64,000 bases of DNA from the NCBI RefSeq assembly GCF_900116905.1, contig NZ_FPCG01000002.1, forward strand, positions 124,001 through 188,000. Reading direction: 5' to 3'. Source of the stretch: Micrococcus terreus (lineage in GTDB: Bacteria; Actinomycetota; Actinomycetes; Actinomycetales; Micrococcaceae). Positions 17,248-27,300 of the stretch are shown here, piece by piece. The notes under the pieces were generated by a model that ran no database searches, was not told the DNA's origin, and worked only from the letters and a program-made list of their open reading frames with translations. Made by a program: the position numbers and the translations under genes. Numbering within the stretch: the first letter of the stretch is position 1; the number at the start of each line of letters is the position of its first letter.

Positions 17248-17345
17248 GGGTGTGGTTGCTCCTGGTTCTTGGTTGCAGGCGCAGTCTGAGGTCCGGCCGT
17301 GGGGTTGGCGGTTCTCTCGTGACTGCTGACGGAACGTCGACGCGG

Positions 17346-17351
17346 AGGATA
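17346..17351 (-). promoter_or_regulatory. Candidate -10 of rpsP
   Basis: TATCCT on the minus strand, in the 163-nt spacer after the VOC gene and just downstream of a small hairpin. The -35 region is poorly defined. Confidence 0.35.
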
Positions 17352-17366
17352 GAGGGTCGTCCTGCC

Positions 17367-17383
17367 GACGGTTCAGTACCGTC
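17367..17383 (-). terminator. Small hairpin after the VOC gene
   Basis: Perfect 6-bp stem GACGGT/ACCGTC with a 5-nt loop, 28 nt after the stop of the VOC gene on the minus strand. It is short, so only a weak terminator is claimed. Confidence 0.35.
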
Positions 17384-17410
17384 CTATTGTGCCAGATGCA
17401 TCGCCGGTTC

Positions 17411-18340
17411 TCACACCGACGGCGCGGCGGCCTCGGCCAGGATCAGCCGGGTGTCCCACGGATCACGCACGTGCAGGGCCTGCCCGGTCTGCTCGATCAC
17501 ATGGCCGGCCGTGAGAAGTCGGTCCGCCACTGCCGCCAGGCCCTCTCCGCGCGGCAGCGTGATCTGCACGCTGCCCAGACCCAGGGTGTTGCGGCGTGGC
17601 CCCACGCCCGTGGAGTTCCAGGTGTTCATGGCCATGTGGTGGTGGTACCCGCCAGCAGAGACGAACAGGGCCATCGTGCCGAAGGTCGTGGTGCGCTCGA
17701 ACCCCAGGACGTCGACGTAGAAGTGCTGGGCCGTCTCCACGTCGCCGACCTGGAGGTGGACGTGCCCCACCTGCGCCGGCGCCTGATGCAGTCCGGAGAC
17801 GGCCTGCTCGGTCAGGTGCTCCTGGACGAAGCGGTCCCACGGCAGGTAGAGGGTGTCCATGGAGACCTGGTCACCGTTCCACTGCCACTGATCGCGCGGG
17901 CGGTCCCAGTAGAGCTCGATGCCGTTGTCGTCCGGATCCTGGAAGTAGAAGGCCTGGGAGACCAGATGGTCTGAGGAGCCCACGAACCGGGTGGGATCGA
18001 CCTGCATGGCCGCGTAGACCGTGGCCGCCAGGGAGGCCTGATCCGGGAAGAGGATGGCTGTGTGGTACAGCCCGGCTTCGCCGCGACCGGGCAGCTTCAG
18101 ACCGCGGGCCTCCTCGATCGCCACGAGAGGCACCCCGACCCTGCCCAGCACCACGTCCGGGCCATGCTCGGCCACCGGGACCAGACCGAGGGCCCGCTCA
18201 TAGTACGAGCGCAGGCGAGGCACGTCATCGGTCTTGAGGGTGACCACCCCCATGGTCAGCTCGGCCGGCAGCAGGTCCTCGGCCGGCCGTCCGGAGACCG
18301 GCTGGTACGGGGTGGACGGCGTGAGGGAGGCAATGGTCAT
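17411..18340 (-). CDS. VOC-family protein, CatE-like two-domain extradiol dioxygenase
   Basis: 309-residue protein with two vicinal-oxygen-chelate domains: N-terminal about 25-150 ([24 protein letters not shown]) and C-terminal about 195-305 ([22 protein letters not shown]). It aligns with Bacillus subtilis CatE, a catechol-2,3-dioxygenase that also serves in defence against quinones. Metal-ligand histidines are visible; the usual third ligand glutamate near the end is not obvious, as is also true in CatE. No aromatic catabolism genes are near, so detoxification of catechols or quinones is more likely than growth on them; this is inference. A palindromic TTGA-N4-TCAA site lies upstream. Confidence 0.8.
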   Translation of the reverse strand: MTIASLTPSTPYQPVSGRPAEDLLPAELTMGVVTLKTDDVPRLRSYYERALGLVPVAEHGPDVVLGRVGVPLVAIEEARGLKLPGRGEAGLYHTAILFPDQASLAATVYAAMQVDPTRFVGSSDHLVSQAFYFQDPDDNGIELYWDRPRDQWQWNGDQVSMDTLYLPWDRFVQEHLTEQAVSGLHQAPAQVGHVHLQVGDVETAQHFYVDVLGFERTTTFGTMALFVSAGGYHHHMAMNTWNSTGVGPRRNTLGLGSVQITLPRGEGLAAVADRLLTAGHVIEQTGQALHVRDPWDTRLILAEAAAPSV

Positions 18341-18402
18341 GGTGGAACTCCTGGTGCAGTGCCGCTCTGCGGCAGGTCATCTCGTCACCGTGGACAACGT
18401 GT

Positions 18403-18414
18403 TTGAGGATTCAA
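18403..18414. promoter_or_regulatory. Candidate MarR-type operator upstream of the VOC gene
   Basis: TTGAGGATTCAA fits TTG-N6-CAA with 4-bp inverted ends, 63 nt before the VOC start. MarR-type repressors such as MhqR control catE-like genes in Bacillus. No marR gene is in this window, so the assignment is speculative. A 6-bp hairpin (18360-18374) lies between the site and the start codon. Confidence 0.3.
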
Positions 18415-18436
18415 GTATTTCCGGAGGTCCCGACGA

Positions 18437-18472
18437 CGACGGCTCGGCACCAGGGCAGGTGCCGAGCCGTCG
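18437..18472 (-). terminator. Terminator after ffh
   Basis: Perfect 15-bp inverted repeat (18437-18451 with 18458-18472, 6-nt loop), 29 nt after the ffh stop on the minus strand. Confidence 0.85.
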
Positions 18473-18501
18473 GACAGAGGCTCCGGTGAGCGTGGTGCTG
18501 G

Positions 18502-20094
18502 TCAGTCGCGCAGGAACTTCTCGAATCCCTTGGGCAGGTTCAGGTCCTCGGCGGAGAAGCCGTCCTGTCCCAGCTGCCCGTCACGACCGAACGCCGCACC
18601 CGTGGCCTGCTGGGCCGAACGCTGACGCCGCTCCTCCAGTGCCTTCATCTCGGCAGCAGCCTTGGCCGGATTGCCCGAGCGGGGCTTCTGGGCCTTGCCC
18701 TTCTTGCCCTTGCCCTTGCGTGCCGCACCGGCTCCCATGCCCGGCATCCCCGGCATTCCCGGCATGCCGCCTCCACCGGCGGCCATCTTCTTCATCATCT
18801 TCTGCGCCTGGCCGAACCGCTCCAGCAGCCCGTTGACCTCGGAGACGTGGACGCCCGAGCCCTTGGCGATGCGAGCCCGGCGGGAGCCGTTGATGATCTT
18901 GGGAGCCACCCGCTCATGCGGGGTCATCGACCGGATGATCGCCTCGATGCGGTCGATCTGCCGATCGTCGAACTGTTCGAGCTGCTGGCGCATGCCCTGG
19001 GCGCCCGGCATCATCATCAGCAGCTTCTTCATCGAGCCCATCTTCTTGAGCTGCTGCATCTGGTTCAGGAAGTCGTCGAGGGTGAAGTCCTCCTGATCGA
19101 CGAACTTCTGGGCCATCTTCTGGGCCTCGGCCTTGTCCCACGAGCGCTCAGCCTGCTCGATCAGCGACATGACATCGCCCATATCCAGGATGCGCGAGGC
19201 CATGCGGTCCGGGTGGAAGACCTCGAAGTCGGTCAGCGCCTCGCCGGTGGAGGCGAACATCACCGGCTTGCCGGTCACGGAGCGCACCGAGAGGGCGGCA
19301 CCGCCACGCGCATCGCCGTCCAGCTTGGTCAGGACCACGCCGGTGAAGCCGACGCCGTCGTTGAAGGCCTGGGCGGTGGCCACAGCGTCCTGACCGATCA
19401 TCGCGTCGATGACGAAGAGGACCTCGTCCGGCTGAACGGCCGTGCGGATGTTCGCGGCCTGCTCCATCAGCTCGGCATCGACGCCGAGACGACCGGCGGT
19501 GTCCACGATCACCACGTCATACTGACGGTTCCGGGCCTCGGCCACGCCGTCGCGTGCCACCTGGACCGGGTCACCGGTGGCCGCTTCGAACTCGCTGGAG
19601 ACGCCCGGGTGCGGCGCGAACACGGGGACGCCGGCCCGTTCGCCGTTGACCTGGAGCTGCTTGACGGCATTGGGTCGCTGCAGGTCGGCTGCCACGAGCA
19701 GCGGGGTGTGCCCCTGGTCCTTGAGGTGCTTGGAGAGCTTGCCGGCCAGCGTGGTCTTGCCTGCACCCTGGAGGCCCACAAGCATGATCACCGTGGGCGG
19801 GTTCTTGGCCAGGGAGATCCGGCGGGTGTCGCCGCCCAGGATCTGGACCAGCTCGTCGTTGACGATCTTGACCACCTGCTGGCCGGGGTTCAGCGCCTGG
19901 CTGACCTCCGAGCCCAGCGCCCGTTCCTTGACCTGACCGATGAACTCGCGCACCACGGGGACCGCCACGTCCGCGTCCAGCAGAGCGCGACGGATCTCGC
20001 GTGCGGTGGCGTCGATGTCCGCATCGGTGAGCCGCCCCTTGCCCTTGAGGTTCTTGAAGGTGGACGTGAGGCGATCGGAGAGGGAGTTGAACAC
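18502..20094 (-). CDS. ffh: Signal recognition particle protein Ffh
   Basis: GTPase that binds signal sequences on nascent chains and, with SRP RNA, docks at FtsY (encoded at 21775-22971). 530 residues: four-helix N domain (1-85), G domain with Walker A GLQGAGKT at 107-114, DTAGR and TKLDGDARGG, and a methionine-rich M domain (about 300-450) ending in a Gly-Met-Pro repeat (GGGGMPGMPGMPGMG), followed by a Lys-rich linker and an 80-residue actinobacterial tail. GTG start at 20094 with AGGAAGAG upstream. It is monocistronic, flanked by hairpins on both sides. Confidence 0.97.
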   Translation of the reverse strand: MFNSLSDRLTSTFKNLKGKGRLTDADIDATAREIRRALLDADVAVPVVREFIGQVKERALGSEVSQALNPGQQVVKIVNDELVQILGGDTRRISLAKNPPTVIMLVGLQGAGKTTLAGKLSKHLKDQGHTPLLVAADLQRPNAVKQLQVNGERAGVPVFAPHPGVSSEFEAATGDPVQVARDGVAEARNRQYDVVIVDTAGRLGVDAELMEQAANIRTAVQPDEVLFVIDAMIGQDAVATAQAFNDGVGFTGVVLTKLDGDARGGAALSVRSVTGKPVMFASTGEALTDFEVFHPDRMASRILDMGDVMSLIEQAERSWDKAEAQKMAQKFVDQEDFTLDDFLNQMQQLKKMGSMKKLLMMMPGAQGMRQQLEQFDDRQIDRIEAIIRSMTPHERVAPKIINGSRRARIAKGSGVHVSEVNGLLERFGQAQKMMKKMAAGGGGMPGMPGMPGMGAGAARKGKGKKGKAQKPRSGNPAKAAAEMKALEERRQRSAQQATGAAFGRDGQLGQDGFSAEDLNLPKGFEKFLRD

Positions 20095-20171
20095 GGGGTG
20101 CTCTTCCTGTGGTAGTCGATGATGGGCCGGAGTCCTCCGGACCGCAGGGTCTGTGGTCTGACGCGTCGAAA

Positions 20172-20208
20172 GCCGGGGGCGGACCGCGTTCAGCGGTCCG
20201 CCCCCGGC
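20172..20208 (-). terminator. Terminator after amt
   Basis: Perfect 16-bp inverted repeat (20172-20187 with 20193-20208, 5-nt loop) 40 nt after the amt stop. It isolates amt from ffh. Confidence 0.9.
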
Positions 20209-20248
20209 GGTGAAGCTGTCGCGGCCGTCGCCGCACTCTCAGCGCAGA

Positions 20249-21601
20249 CTACCGGTTATCCAGGGTAGCAACTCGGCGGTCCTGCCCGGCGGCATCGAGC
20301 TCGACGCCGCCGGTGTCCTGCTGGGGATCAGCCGTGGACTCGGCGTCGGCGTAGGAGGAGCCCATGCCGTATCCGCCGAACGCGTAGGCCGACTCGCGGT
20401 GCTGGGAGAGATCCACCCCCCGCTCCTCGTCCTCAGCGGAGACCCGCAGTCCGATCGTGGACTTCAGCACCAGCCCGATGATGAGGGTCACCACTGCGGC
20501 GAAGACCATGGCCACGACGACGGCCACCACCTGGGCGACCAGCAGCATCCCGTCTCCGCCGTACAGCAGACCTGCCCGGCCGTCGTCCATGGGCAGACCG
20601 AACAGGCCGATCATCACGGTGCCGACGATGCCGGCCACCAGGTGCAGACCCACCACGTCCAGGGAGTCGTCGAAGCCCAGCTTGTACTTCAGCCCCACAG
20701 CCAGAGCGCAGAGGACGCCGGAGACCAGGCCGATCACGATGGCGCCGACCGGGTCCACGAACGCGCAGGCGGGGGTGATGGCGACCAGCCCGGCGACGAT
20801 GCCCGAGGCAGTGCCCAGAGAGGTCGGACGCCCGATGCGCAGGGTCTCGGTGATGATCCAGCCGATCATCGCGGCCGCCGGGGCGGCCAGCGTGTTGACC
20901 CAGATGAGTCCTGCCTCGGTGGCGTCGCCAGCAGCACCGCCGTTGAAGCCGAACCAGCCGAACCACAGCAGGGTGGCGCCCAGCATGACGAAGGGGATGT
21001 TGTGCGGGCGATGGCCCGGGTCCGTGCCGAAGCCGGCGCGCTTGCCCAGCAGCAGTGCCAGCACCAGGGCGGCGGTGCCGGCAGAGATGTGGACCACCAG
21101 TCCGCCGGCGAAGTCCACCGCTTCCCCGAGTGCGGTGCCGATGGCGCCGTCGGCCGAGAGCAGCCCTCCACCCCAGACCATGAAGGCCAGCGGGCAGTAC
21201 ACCAGCGTGACCCAGACCGGGACGAAGACGCACCAGGCGCTGAACTTGGCACGGTCTGCCACGGCGCCGGAGATCAGCGCCACGGTGATGATCGCGAAGG
21301 TCGCCCCGAAGCCGATGCCGATCATGTCCTCAGTGCCCACCGCCGAGTACAGTCCCAGGTCGGCCAGGGGGTTGCCGACCATCTGCAGGAAGCCATCGCC
21401 ACCGGTCATGTTGTAGCCCCACAGCACCCAGACCAGCCCGACCAGGCCGATCGAGACGAAGGACATCATCATCATGTTCAGCGAGGCCTTGGCCCGCGTC
21501 ATCCCACCGTAGAAGAACGCCAGTCCCGGCGTCATCAGCAGCACCAGCGCGGCGCACACCATCATCCAGATGTGCCCCGCATTCAGTTCGATCGTGTCCA
21601 C
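20249..21601 (-). CDS. amt: Ammonium transporter Amt
   Basis: Trimeric membrane channel for ammonium uptake. 450 residues with eleven predicted membrane spans, the Amt signatures (FYGGMTRAK, DFAGGLVVHISAG with the conserved Asp) and the twin histidines of the pore (VVHISAG and VGLHLVAG), then a cytoplasmic tail of about 70 residues. GTG start at 21601 after GAGGAAGAG. In M. tuberculosis amt lies between ftsY and ffh together with glnB and glnD; here amt is alone and the two regulatory genes are missing from this spot. A possible GlnR-like half-site is noted upstream. Confidence 0.95.
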   Translation of the reverse strand: MDTIELNAGHIWMMVCAALVLLMTPGLAFFYGGMTRAKASLNMMMMSFVSIGLVGLVWVLWGYNMTGGDGFLQMVGNPLADLGLYSAVGTEDMIGIGFGATFAIITVALISGAVADRAKFSAWCVFVPVWVTLVYCPLAFMVWGGGLLSADGAIGTALGEAVDFAGGLVVHISAGTAALVLALLLGKRAGFGTDPGHRPHNIPFVMLGATLLWFGWFGFNGGAAGDATEAGLIWVNTLAAPAAAMIGWIITETLRIGRPTSLGTASGIVAGLVAITPACAFVDPVGAIVIGLVSGVLCALAVGLKYKLGFDDSLDVVGLHLVAGIVGTVMIGLFGLPMDDGRAGLLYGGDGMLLVAQVVAVVVAMVFAAVVTLIIGLVLKSTIGLRVSAEDEERGVDLSQHRESAYAFGGYGMGSSYADAESTADPQQDTGGVELDAAGQDRRVATLDNR

Positions 21602-21688
21602 AAGCTCTTCCTCTCACCAGGGGCGCTGTCCCTGAGACGGGTGCCGGCCCCGGAGGGGACCGGCGGAACAGCGCGCTGGTTAAGAGCA

Positions 21689-21717
21689 TGGGGGCACCGT
21701 GTTACACGGTGCCCCCA
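21689..21717 (-). terminator. Terminator after ftsY
   Basis: Perfect 13-bp inverted repeat (21689-21701 with 21705-21717, 3-nt loop), 57 nt after the ftsY stop on the minus strand and about 87 nt upstream of amt. Confidence 0.8.
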
Positions 21718-21774
21718 GGGCCGTTTCGATCAGATGACCGCTGCGGCCGGTGCGTTACAGCTGTGTTGCGGATC

Positions 21775-22971
21775 TCACGGCTCGAGCAGTGCGTCCACGA
21801 AGCCCTCGGCGTCGAAGGGCGCCAGGTCGTCGGCTCCCTCCCCCAGCCCGATCAGCTTGACCGGGACACCGAGCTGACGCTGGATCGCCACCACGATTCC
21901 GCCCTTGGCGGTGCCGTCCAGCTTGGTCAGCACGATGCCGGTGATGTCCACGACCTCGGCGAAGACCTTGGCCTGGGTCAGACCGTTCTGTCCGGTGGTG
22001 GCATCCAGCACCAGCAGGACCTCGTCCACCTCGGCCTGCTTCTCCACCACCCGCTTGATCTTGCCCAGCTCGTCCATCAGGTTCGACTTGTTCTGCAGAC
22101 GGCCGGCGGTGTCGATGATGACGACGTCGGACTCCTGCTCGATGCCCACGCGCACGGCCTCGAAGGCCACCGAGGCCGGGTCGGCACCGTCCTGATCGGA
22201 CTTGACGGTGTCCACGCCCACGCGAGCACCCCAGGTGGCCAGCTGCTCGGCGGCAGCGGCTCGGAAGGTGTCAGCAGCGCCGAGCACGACCTGGCGCTCC
22301 TCAGCCACCAGCACGCGGGCGATCTTGCCCACGGTGGTGGTCTTGCCCACGCCGTTGACGCCCACCACCATCATCACGGCAGGACGGCCGTCCTTGCGGG
22401 TGGCGGCCAGACGGCGGTCCATGGAGGGGTCCACCATGGCAGCGAGCTCCTCCCGCAGCAGGGTCCGGACCTGCTCTGGGCTGCGGGTGCCCTCCACGGT
22501 GACGCGCTCACGCAGGCGGTCCACCAGTTCCATCGTGGGCTCGGTGCCCAGATCAGCCATCAGCAGGGTCTCTTCGACCTCGTCCCAGACGTCGTCGTCG
22601 ATGGTGTCCCGGGAGAGCAGGGCCAGCAGTCCCTTGCCGAAGATGTTGTTGGACTTGACCAGGCGCGCGCGCAGCCGGGCCAGGCGGCTGCCGGCCGGCT
22701 CGGGCCGGTCCAGTGCAGGAGTTGCCGGGGCCTCGGGCTCGACGATCTCCGGCTCGGCGGGAGCGGCCGGGGCCACGGGTTCGACAACGGCGACGTCCGT
22801 CTTCTCGTCCCGGTCCAGGACGGCCGTCGAGCCGGTCGGCGCGGGGTCGTTGGCGTCGCGGGTGGTCGGGTAGGCGCCCTTCGGCGGCTTGGGCCGACGG
22901 TCCAGCAGGCCCAGCAGCACGAGGCCGACGACGAGGATGGCAGCAAGAGCAATCAGAGAGATGGGATCCAC
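21775..22971 (-). CDS. ftsY: Signal recognition particle receptor FtsY
   Basis: Membrane-associated GTPase that receives the SRP-ribosome complex. 398 residues from a GTG at 22971 that has GGAGG 5 nt upstream; the frame upstream of it is not conserved. It begins with one transmembrane segment (about 4-22), as in other actinobacterial FtsY, then an acidic Pro/Glu-rich A domain (40-95), the N domain, and the G domain with Walker A GVNGVGKT at 204-211, DTAGRLQNK and TKLDGTAKGG. Partner Ffh is at 18502-20094. It normally follows smc; here an MFS gene on the other strand lies between them. Confidence 0.96.
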   Translation of the reverse strand: MDPISLIALAAILVVGLVLLGLLDRRPKPPKGAYPTTRDANDPAPTGSTAVLDRDEKTDVAVVEPVAPAAPAEPEIVEPEAPATPALDRPEPAGSRLARLRARLVKSNNIFGKGLLALLSRDTIDDDVWDEVEETLLMADLGTEPTMELVDRLRERVTVEGTRSPEQVRTLLREELAAMVDPSMDRRLAATRKDGRPAVMMVVGVNGVGKTTTVGKIARVLVAEERQVVLGAADTFRAAAAEQLATWGARVGVDTVKSDQDGADPASVAFEAVRVGIEQESDVVIIDTAGRLQNKSNLMDELGKIKRVVEKQAEVDEVLLVLDATTGQNGLTQAKVFAEVVDITGIVLTKLDGTAKGGIVVAIQRQLGVPVKLIGLGEGADDLAPFDAEGFVDALLEP

Positions 22972-23024
22972 CCCTCCAGTCTGGCACAGCGTCGCCGCGG
23001 GAGCCCGGCTCGGCCGGACCATGA

Positions 23025-23030
23025 GAGAAT
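23025..23030 (+). promoter_or_regulatory. Candidate -10 of the MFS gene, leaderless arrangement
   Basis: GAGAAT followed by exactly 7 nt and the ATG at 23038; the seven bases (CGGGGCC) hold no Shine-Dalgarno sequence. Confidence 0.35.
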
Positions 23031-23037
23031 CGGGGCC

Positions 23038-24351
23038 ATGCCCGCAGACCGCTCTGTTTCCCCGCGCGTGAAGCGGACTCCTCTCCCCCGGGAGATCAAG
23101 GTTCTGGTCGCGGCGGCCTTCATCATCGCGATCGGCTTCGGCATCATCGCCCCGGTGCTGCCCCAGTACGCCCAGTCCTTTAATGCCTCAGCCACCGCCG
23201 TCAGCGCCGTGGTCTCCGCCTTCGGCCTGACGCGCCTGCTGTTCGCGCCCGTCTCCGGCAAGGTGACCAGCCGGTTCGGCGAGACCCCCGTGTACATGAC
23301 CGGCGTGCTGGTCGTCGCCCTGTCGATGTTCCTGATCGCCTTCGCCCAGGACTACGCCCAGCTGCTGATCTTCCGTGCGCTGGGCGGCATCGGCTCGACC
23401 CTCTTCACGGTCTCGGCCATGGCCTTCCTGGCCCGCAAGTCCCCGCCGACCATCCGCGGCAGGGTCTCCGGCGCCTACGCCTCGGCCTTCCTGATCGGCA
23501 ACATCGCCGGTCCGGTGGTGGGCTCACTGCTGGCGGCCTTCGGCTACCGCGTCCCGTTCCTGATCTACGGAACCTCCCTGGTGATCGCCGCGGGACTGGT
23601 CTTCTTCCTGCTGCGGGACTCTCGTCTGGCCGACCGTGCCGCGCCGGATCGCCGCAGCTCCATGCCGCTGTCCGAGGCCTGGACGCATCACGCCTACCGT
23701 GCCTCGCTGACCTCGTTCTTCGCCAACGGCTGGGCCACCTTCGGGGTGCGCAACTCGTTGACCCCGCTGTTCGCCGCCGGCGCCTTCACCGGTGCCGGGG
23801 CGGTGCTGGACGGCCCGCAGATGGCCGGTGCTGCGCTGTCCGTGTTCGCCGCCGGCAACATCGTGGCGGTGACCTTCTCCTCACGGCTCTCGGATGTGCA
23901 TGGCCGCAAGCCGCTGATCATCATCGGTCTGATCGTCGCCGCGGTGGCCACCGGCGTGATCGGATGGGCCACCAGCCCCTGGCTCTTCCTGGGCCTGTGC
24001 GTGGTGGCCGGGATGGGCACCGGGCTGCTCAATGCGCCTCAGCAGGCGGCGATCGCCGACCTCGTGGGGCAGGAGCGCAAGGCTGGATCGGTGATGTCCA
24101 CGGCGCAGATGTCCGCCGACCTCGGAGCGATCATCGGTCCGCTCGTGGCCGGACTGGTGGTGGACGCCGCAGGCTATGGCTGGGCGTTCGCCCTGACCGG
24201 CGGCGTGCTGCTGGTCGGTGCCCTGTCCTGGACCTTCGCCCCGGAGACGAACCTGCCGGTGGCACCCGGCGGCCCCAGGACCGGTGCACTGCCGAAGATC
24301 ACTCCCCCGGATCCCCAGGAGGATCTGCGGCACCGTCCAGACGCTGGCTGA
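23038..24351 (+). CDS. Major facilitator superfamily transporter
   Basis: Integral membrane protein of 437 residues with twelve predicted membrane spans and the MFS motif region GKVTSRFGETPVY between helices 2 and 3, repeated after helix 8 as RLSDVHGRKPL. It belongs to the drug:H+ antiporter-like group (MFS_1); substrate cannot be told. The start ATG at 23038 fits the first helix (FIIAIGFGIIAPVLPQYAQ) and a leaderless arrangement. It is an insertion on the plus strand between ftsY and smc, diverging from ftsY across 66 nt. Its last 53 nt overlap the end of smc on the other strand. Confidence 0.88.
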   Translation: MPADRSVSPRVKRTPLPREIKVLVAAAFIIAIGFGIIAPVLPQYAQSFNASATAVSAVVSAFGLTRLLFAPVSGKVTSRFGETPVYMTGVLVVALSMFLIAFAQDYAQLLIFRALGGIGSTLFTVSAMAFLARKSPPTIRGRVSGAYASAFLIGNIAGPVVGSLLAAFGYRVPFLIYGTSLVIAAGLVFFLLRDSRLADRAAPDRRSSMPLSEAWTHHAYRASLTSFFANGWATFGVRNSLTPLFAAGAFTGAGAVLDGPQMAGAALSVFAAGNIVAVTFSSRLSDVHGRKPLIIIGLIVAAVATGVIGWATSPWLFLGLCVVAGMGTGLLNAPQQAAIADLVGQERKAGSVMSTAQMSADLGAIIGPLVAGLVVDAAGYGWAFALTGGVLLVGALSWTFAPETNLPVAPGGPRTGALPKITPPDPQEDLRHRPDAG

Positions 24352-27300
24352 TCACCTGGCTGATGCCGTCGCCACGCATCGAGACGCCGTAGAGCACATC
24401 GGCCACCTCCATGGTCCGCTTCTGGTGGGTGATGATGATCAGCTGGCTGTCGCGCTGGAGCTCCCGGAAGATCTGCAGCAGTCGGCCCAGGTTCGTGTCG
24501 TCCAGGGCGGCCTCGACCTCGTCCATCACGTAGAACGGGCTCGGGCGGGCCTTGAAGATCGCCACCAGCATGGCCACGGCCGCCAGGGACCTCTCTCCCC
24601 CGGAGAGCAGGGAGAGCCGCTTGACCTTCTTGCCCGCCGGCCGTGCCTCCACCTCCACACCGGAGCTGAGCAGGTCATCCGGATCGGTCAGGAAGAGCCG
24701 CCCCTCGCCCCCGGGGAACAGGGTGGCGAAGACGTGCTGGAACTGCTCGGCGGTGTCCTCGAATGCGGATCGGAACACGGTCAGGACGGTGTCGTCCACG
24801 TCCTGGATGATGGCCAGCAGGTCCTTCCGGCTGGACTCCAGGTCCTGGAGCTGCTCGGAGAGGAACCGGTGGCGTTCCTCCACGGCGTCGAACTCCTCCA
24901 AGGCCAGTGGATTGACCCGGCCCAGGGCGGACAGCTCGCGTTCGGCGCGGCGCAGCCGCTTCTGCTGCTCGGCCCGGTCGAAGGGCACGGTCTCCGGCTC
25001 TCCCGCCGGCACGACCACCTGATCGGAGCCGGCGTCTGCCGCTGACCCCTCGTGGGGCTCCGGGGGCGGGCCGGTGGGCACCGGAACCTCCGGCCCGAAG
25101 TGCTCGAGCAGGTAGTCCGGTGTCATGCCCAGATCCTCCCGGGCCCGTTCCTGCATCTGGTCCAGCCGAAGCTGCTGCTCCTGCCGCGCCATCTGCGCCG
25201 CATGGAGCCGCTCCTGAGCCTGGGTCACGCCGGAACGGTCCTCGTCGGCGGCCTGGCGCAGCTCGTTCAGTCGCCGTTCCAGCTGTTCCCGTTCCCGATC
25301 CAGCTCCTGTCGGTCGGCGGCGGCGCGGGTCACGGCGGCGTCCAGCCACGACCTGGCCTGCCCGACGGCGGCCCCCACCGCCTCCAGCCGGCGCAGTCGG
25401 GTGCGGCGCTGGGTCTCGGATCGCTCGTACTCCGTTCGAGCCAGGTCCGCGGCGGCGACCGCGCGTCGAGCCTGGTCGGCACGGTGCCGGGTCTGGCCCT
25501 GGACGGACTCCGCGGTGCGCAGCGCCAGTCGTGCCTCGGTCTCGGCATGTCGAGCCTGGGCGGCCGCCTCCTCAGCGGCGTCGCGCGCGGCGGAATCCAC
25601 TGGGGAGGTCTCTGCGCCGTCGGTCGGTGCAGCCGAGGCCGACTCCCCCGCCACCGACCTCGCGGCCTCCTCGGCCTGCCGCTCGGCCTCGGTCACCACG
25701 TCCTGATACTCCTCGAGTCGCCGTGCCAGGGCCTCCCGCTCGGCCGCCAGGGACGCCCCCTCGTCCTGGGCGAGCTGGAGCTGTTCGGTGAGCCGTGCCA
25801 GGTGTTCGGTGACGGCGGTGTACCGGGCATCGGACTCGTTGAGCTCCTCCAACGCGAGGGCCTCTGCCTCCTGCGCGGCCTGAAGCCGTTCCCGCATCCC
25901 GGCTTGGGCGAACCGCAGGCGATCCAGTTCATGTGAGGTCTGCACGGTGACCTCGGCGGCCCGGTCGGCGGCTGCCTGTCGCTCGATCCTGCTGCCGGCA
26001 CCGGTGCCCTGTCCGTCGAACCAGCCGGGTCCGTGCACGGCACCGTCGCGGGTCACCGCCCTGCGGCGGGCGCTCGCTCCGCCCACGCCGGACACCACCT
26101 CCCGCGCCTGCTCCAGGTCCTCGACCAGGACCACGTCATCCAGCAGCAGGCGCAGCGTGGCGGTCAGACCCGGATCGTCGGTCTCCACCACTGACGCGGC
26201 GGGCACCCCAGGTGAGGTGTCCGCCGGCGGTGCCGGGCCGTCGTCGGGAACATCCGGGAGGGGGTGCAGCAGCCGGACCGCCGTGGCGCCGGCGGCCTCC
26301 AGGGCCTGCAGCGCCGACTCAGCGGCCTGTACGTGCGGGAGGACGAGCTGCTCGCCCGGGCCGCCCAGCGCGGCGGCGACGGCGGCCTCCCAGCCTTCGC
26401 GGATGCGCACCCGCTCGGCCAGGCTCCGCACCGAGTGATCGGTCAGGGCGGAGATGGCGGCGTCGGCCTCCGGCTCCAGCAGCTCCTGGAGTGCCTCGCG
26501 CCGGGCTGTGGCCTCACGGTGAGCGGCTGCGGCCTCAGCCACCTGCGCCTGGAGTGCCGCATGCTCCTGCTGGGCCTGAGCGGCCTGTTCGGCGGCCTGC
26601 TCGTAGGCGGCGTCCAGGGCCTCTTCGGTGTCCATGGACCCGGCCAGTCGGTTCTGCTCCGCGGTCAGCTCGGCGCGCAGACGCTCCACGGTCTGCGCCG
26701 AGTCCTCAGCGCGTTGGGCCAGTCGAGCGTCCTGGGCGGTGAGGGACTCCTGCCGGGCGCGGGCCGCCTCGGCACGGCCGGCGGCCACCGCCGCGGCCTG
26801 ACGACGGTCCGCGATGCGCTGCAGGGCACGCGTGTACGCCTCGTGCGCCTGGCGGGCTGTCGCCTCAGCCGCCTGCCGCTGGGCTGTGGCCTGCTCCAGC
26901 TCAGCGCGCATCTGCTCCACTGCCGCGTCGGCCTGCTCGGCCTCGTGCTGAGCCTTCTCGGCCAGAGCACGGGCCGTCTGCGGGTCCGGTCCACTGGGCG
27001 CGGGGGCAGGGTGCCGACGCGACCCGGCACGTTCCTCCACCACAGCGGCCAGGGAACGGTACCGCTCCGCCAGAGTGGAGAGCTCGTACCAGTGGCGCTG
27101 TGCCGCCGCGGCGGCGTCTGAGACCGACTGCGCCTGGGAGCCCAGGCTGGCCGCCTGGCGCTCGCCCTCAGCCAGGCGCGCCTGAGCCTGTTCCAGGGCG
27201 GCTTCCAGCTCACGGTCGCCGGCGGCGAGCTTCCCGACGGCGGCCCGCTGGGCGGCGAGGTCATCGGCCAGCAGGCGCGCCCGGGCGTCCCGGACGTCGA

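Noticed and set aside
17411-18340. Catechol degradation pathway around the CatE-like gene
   Set aside because: No other aromatic catabolism genes are in the neighbourhood; ffh and rpsP flank it.
18847-21877. Long plus-strand open frames opposite ffh and amt (422 and 555 codons)
   Set aside because: Shadow frames of conserved minus-strand genes; no recognisable domains and His/Gln/Asp-rich composition.
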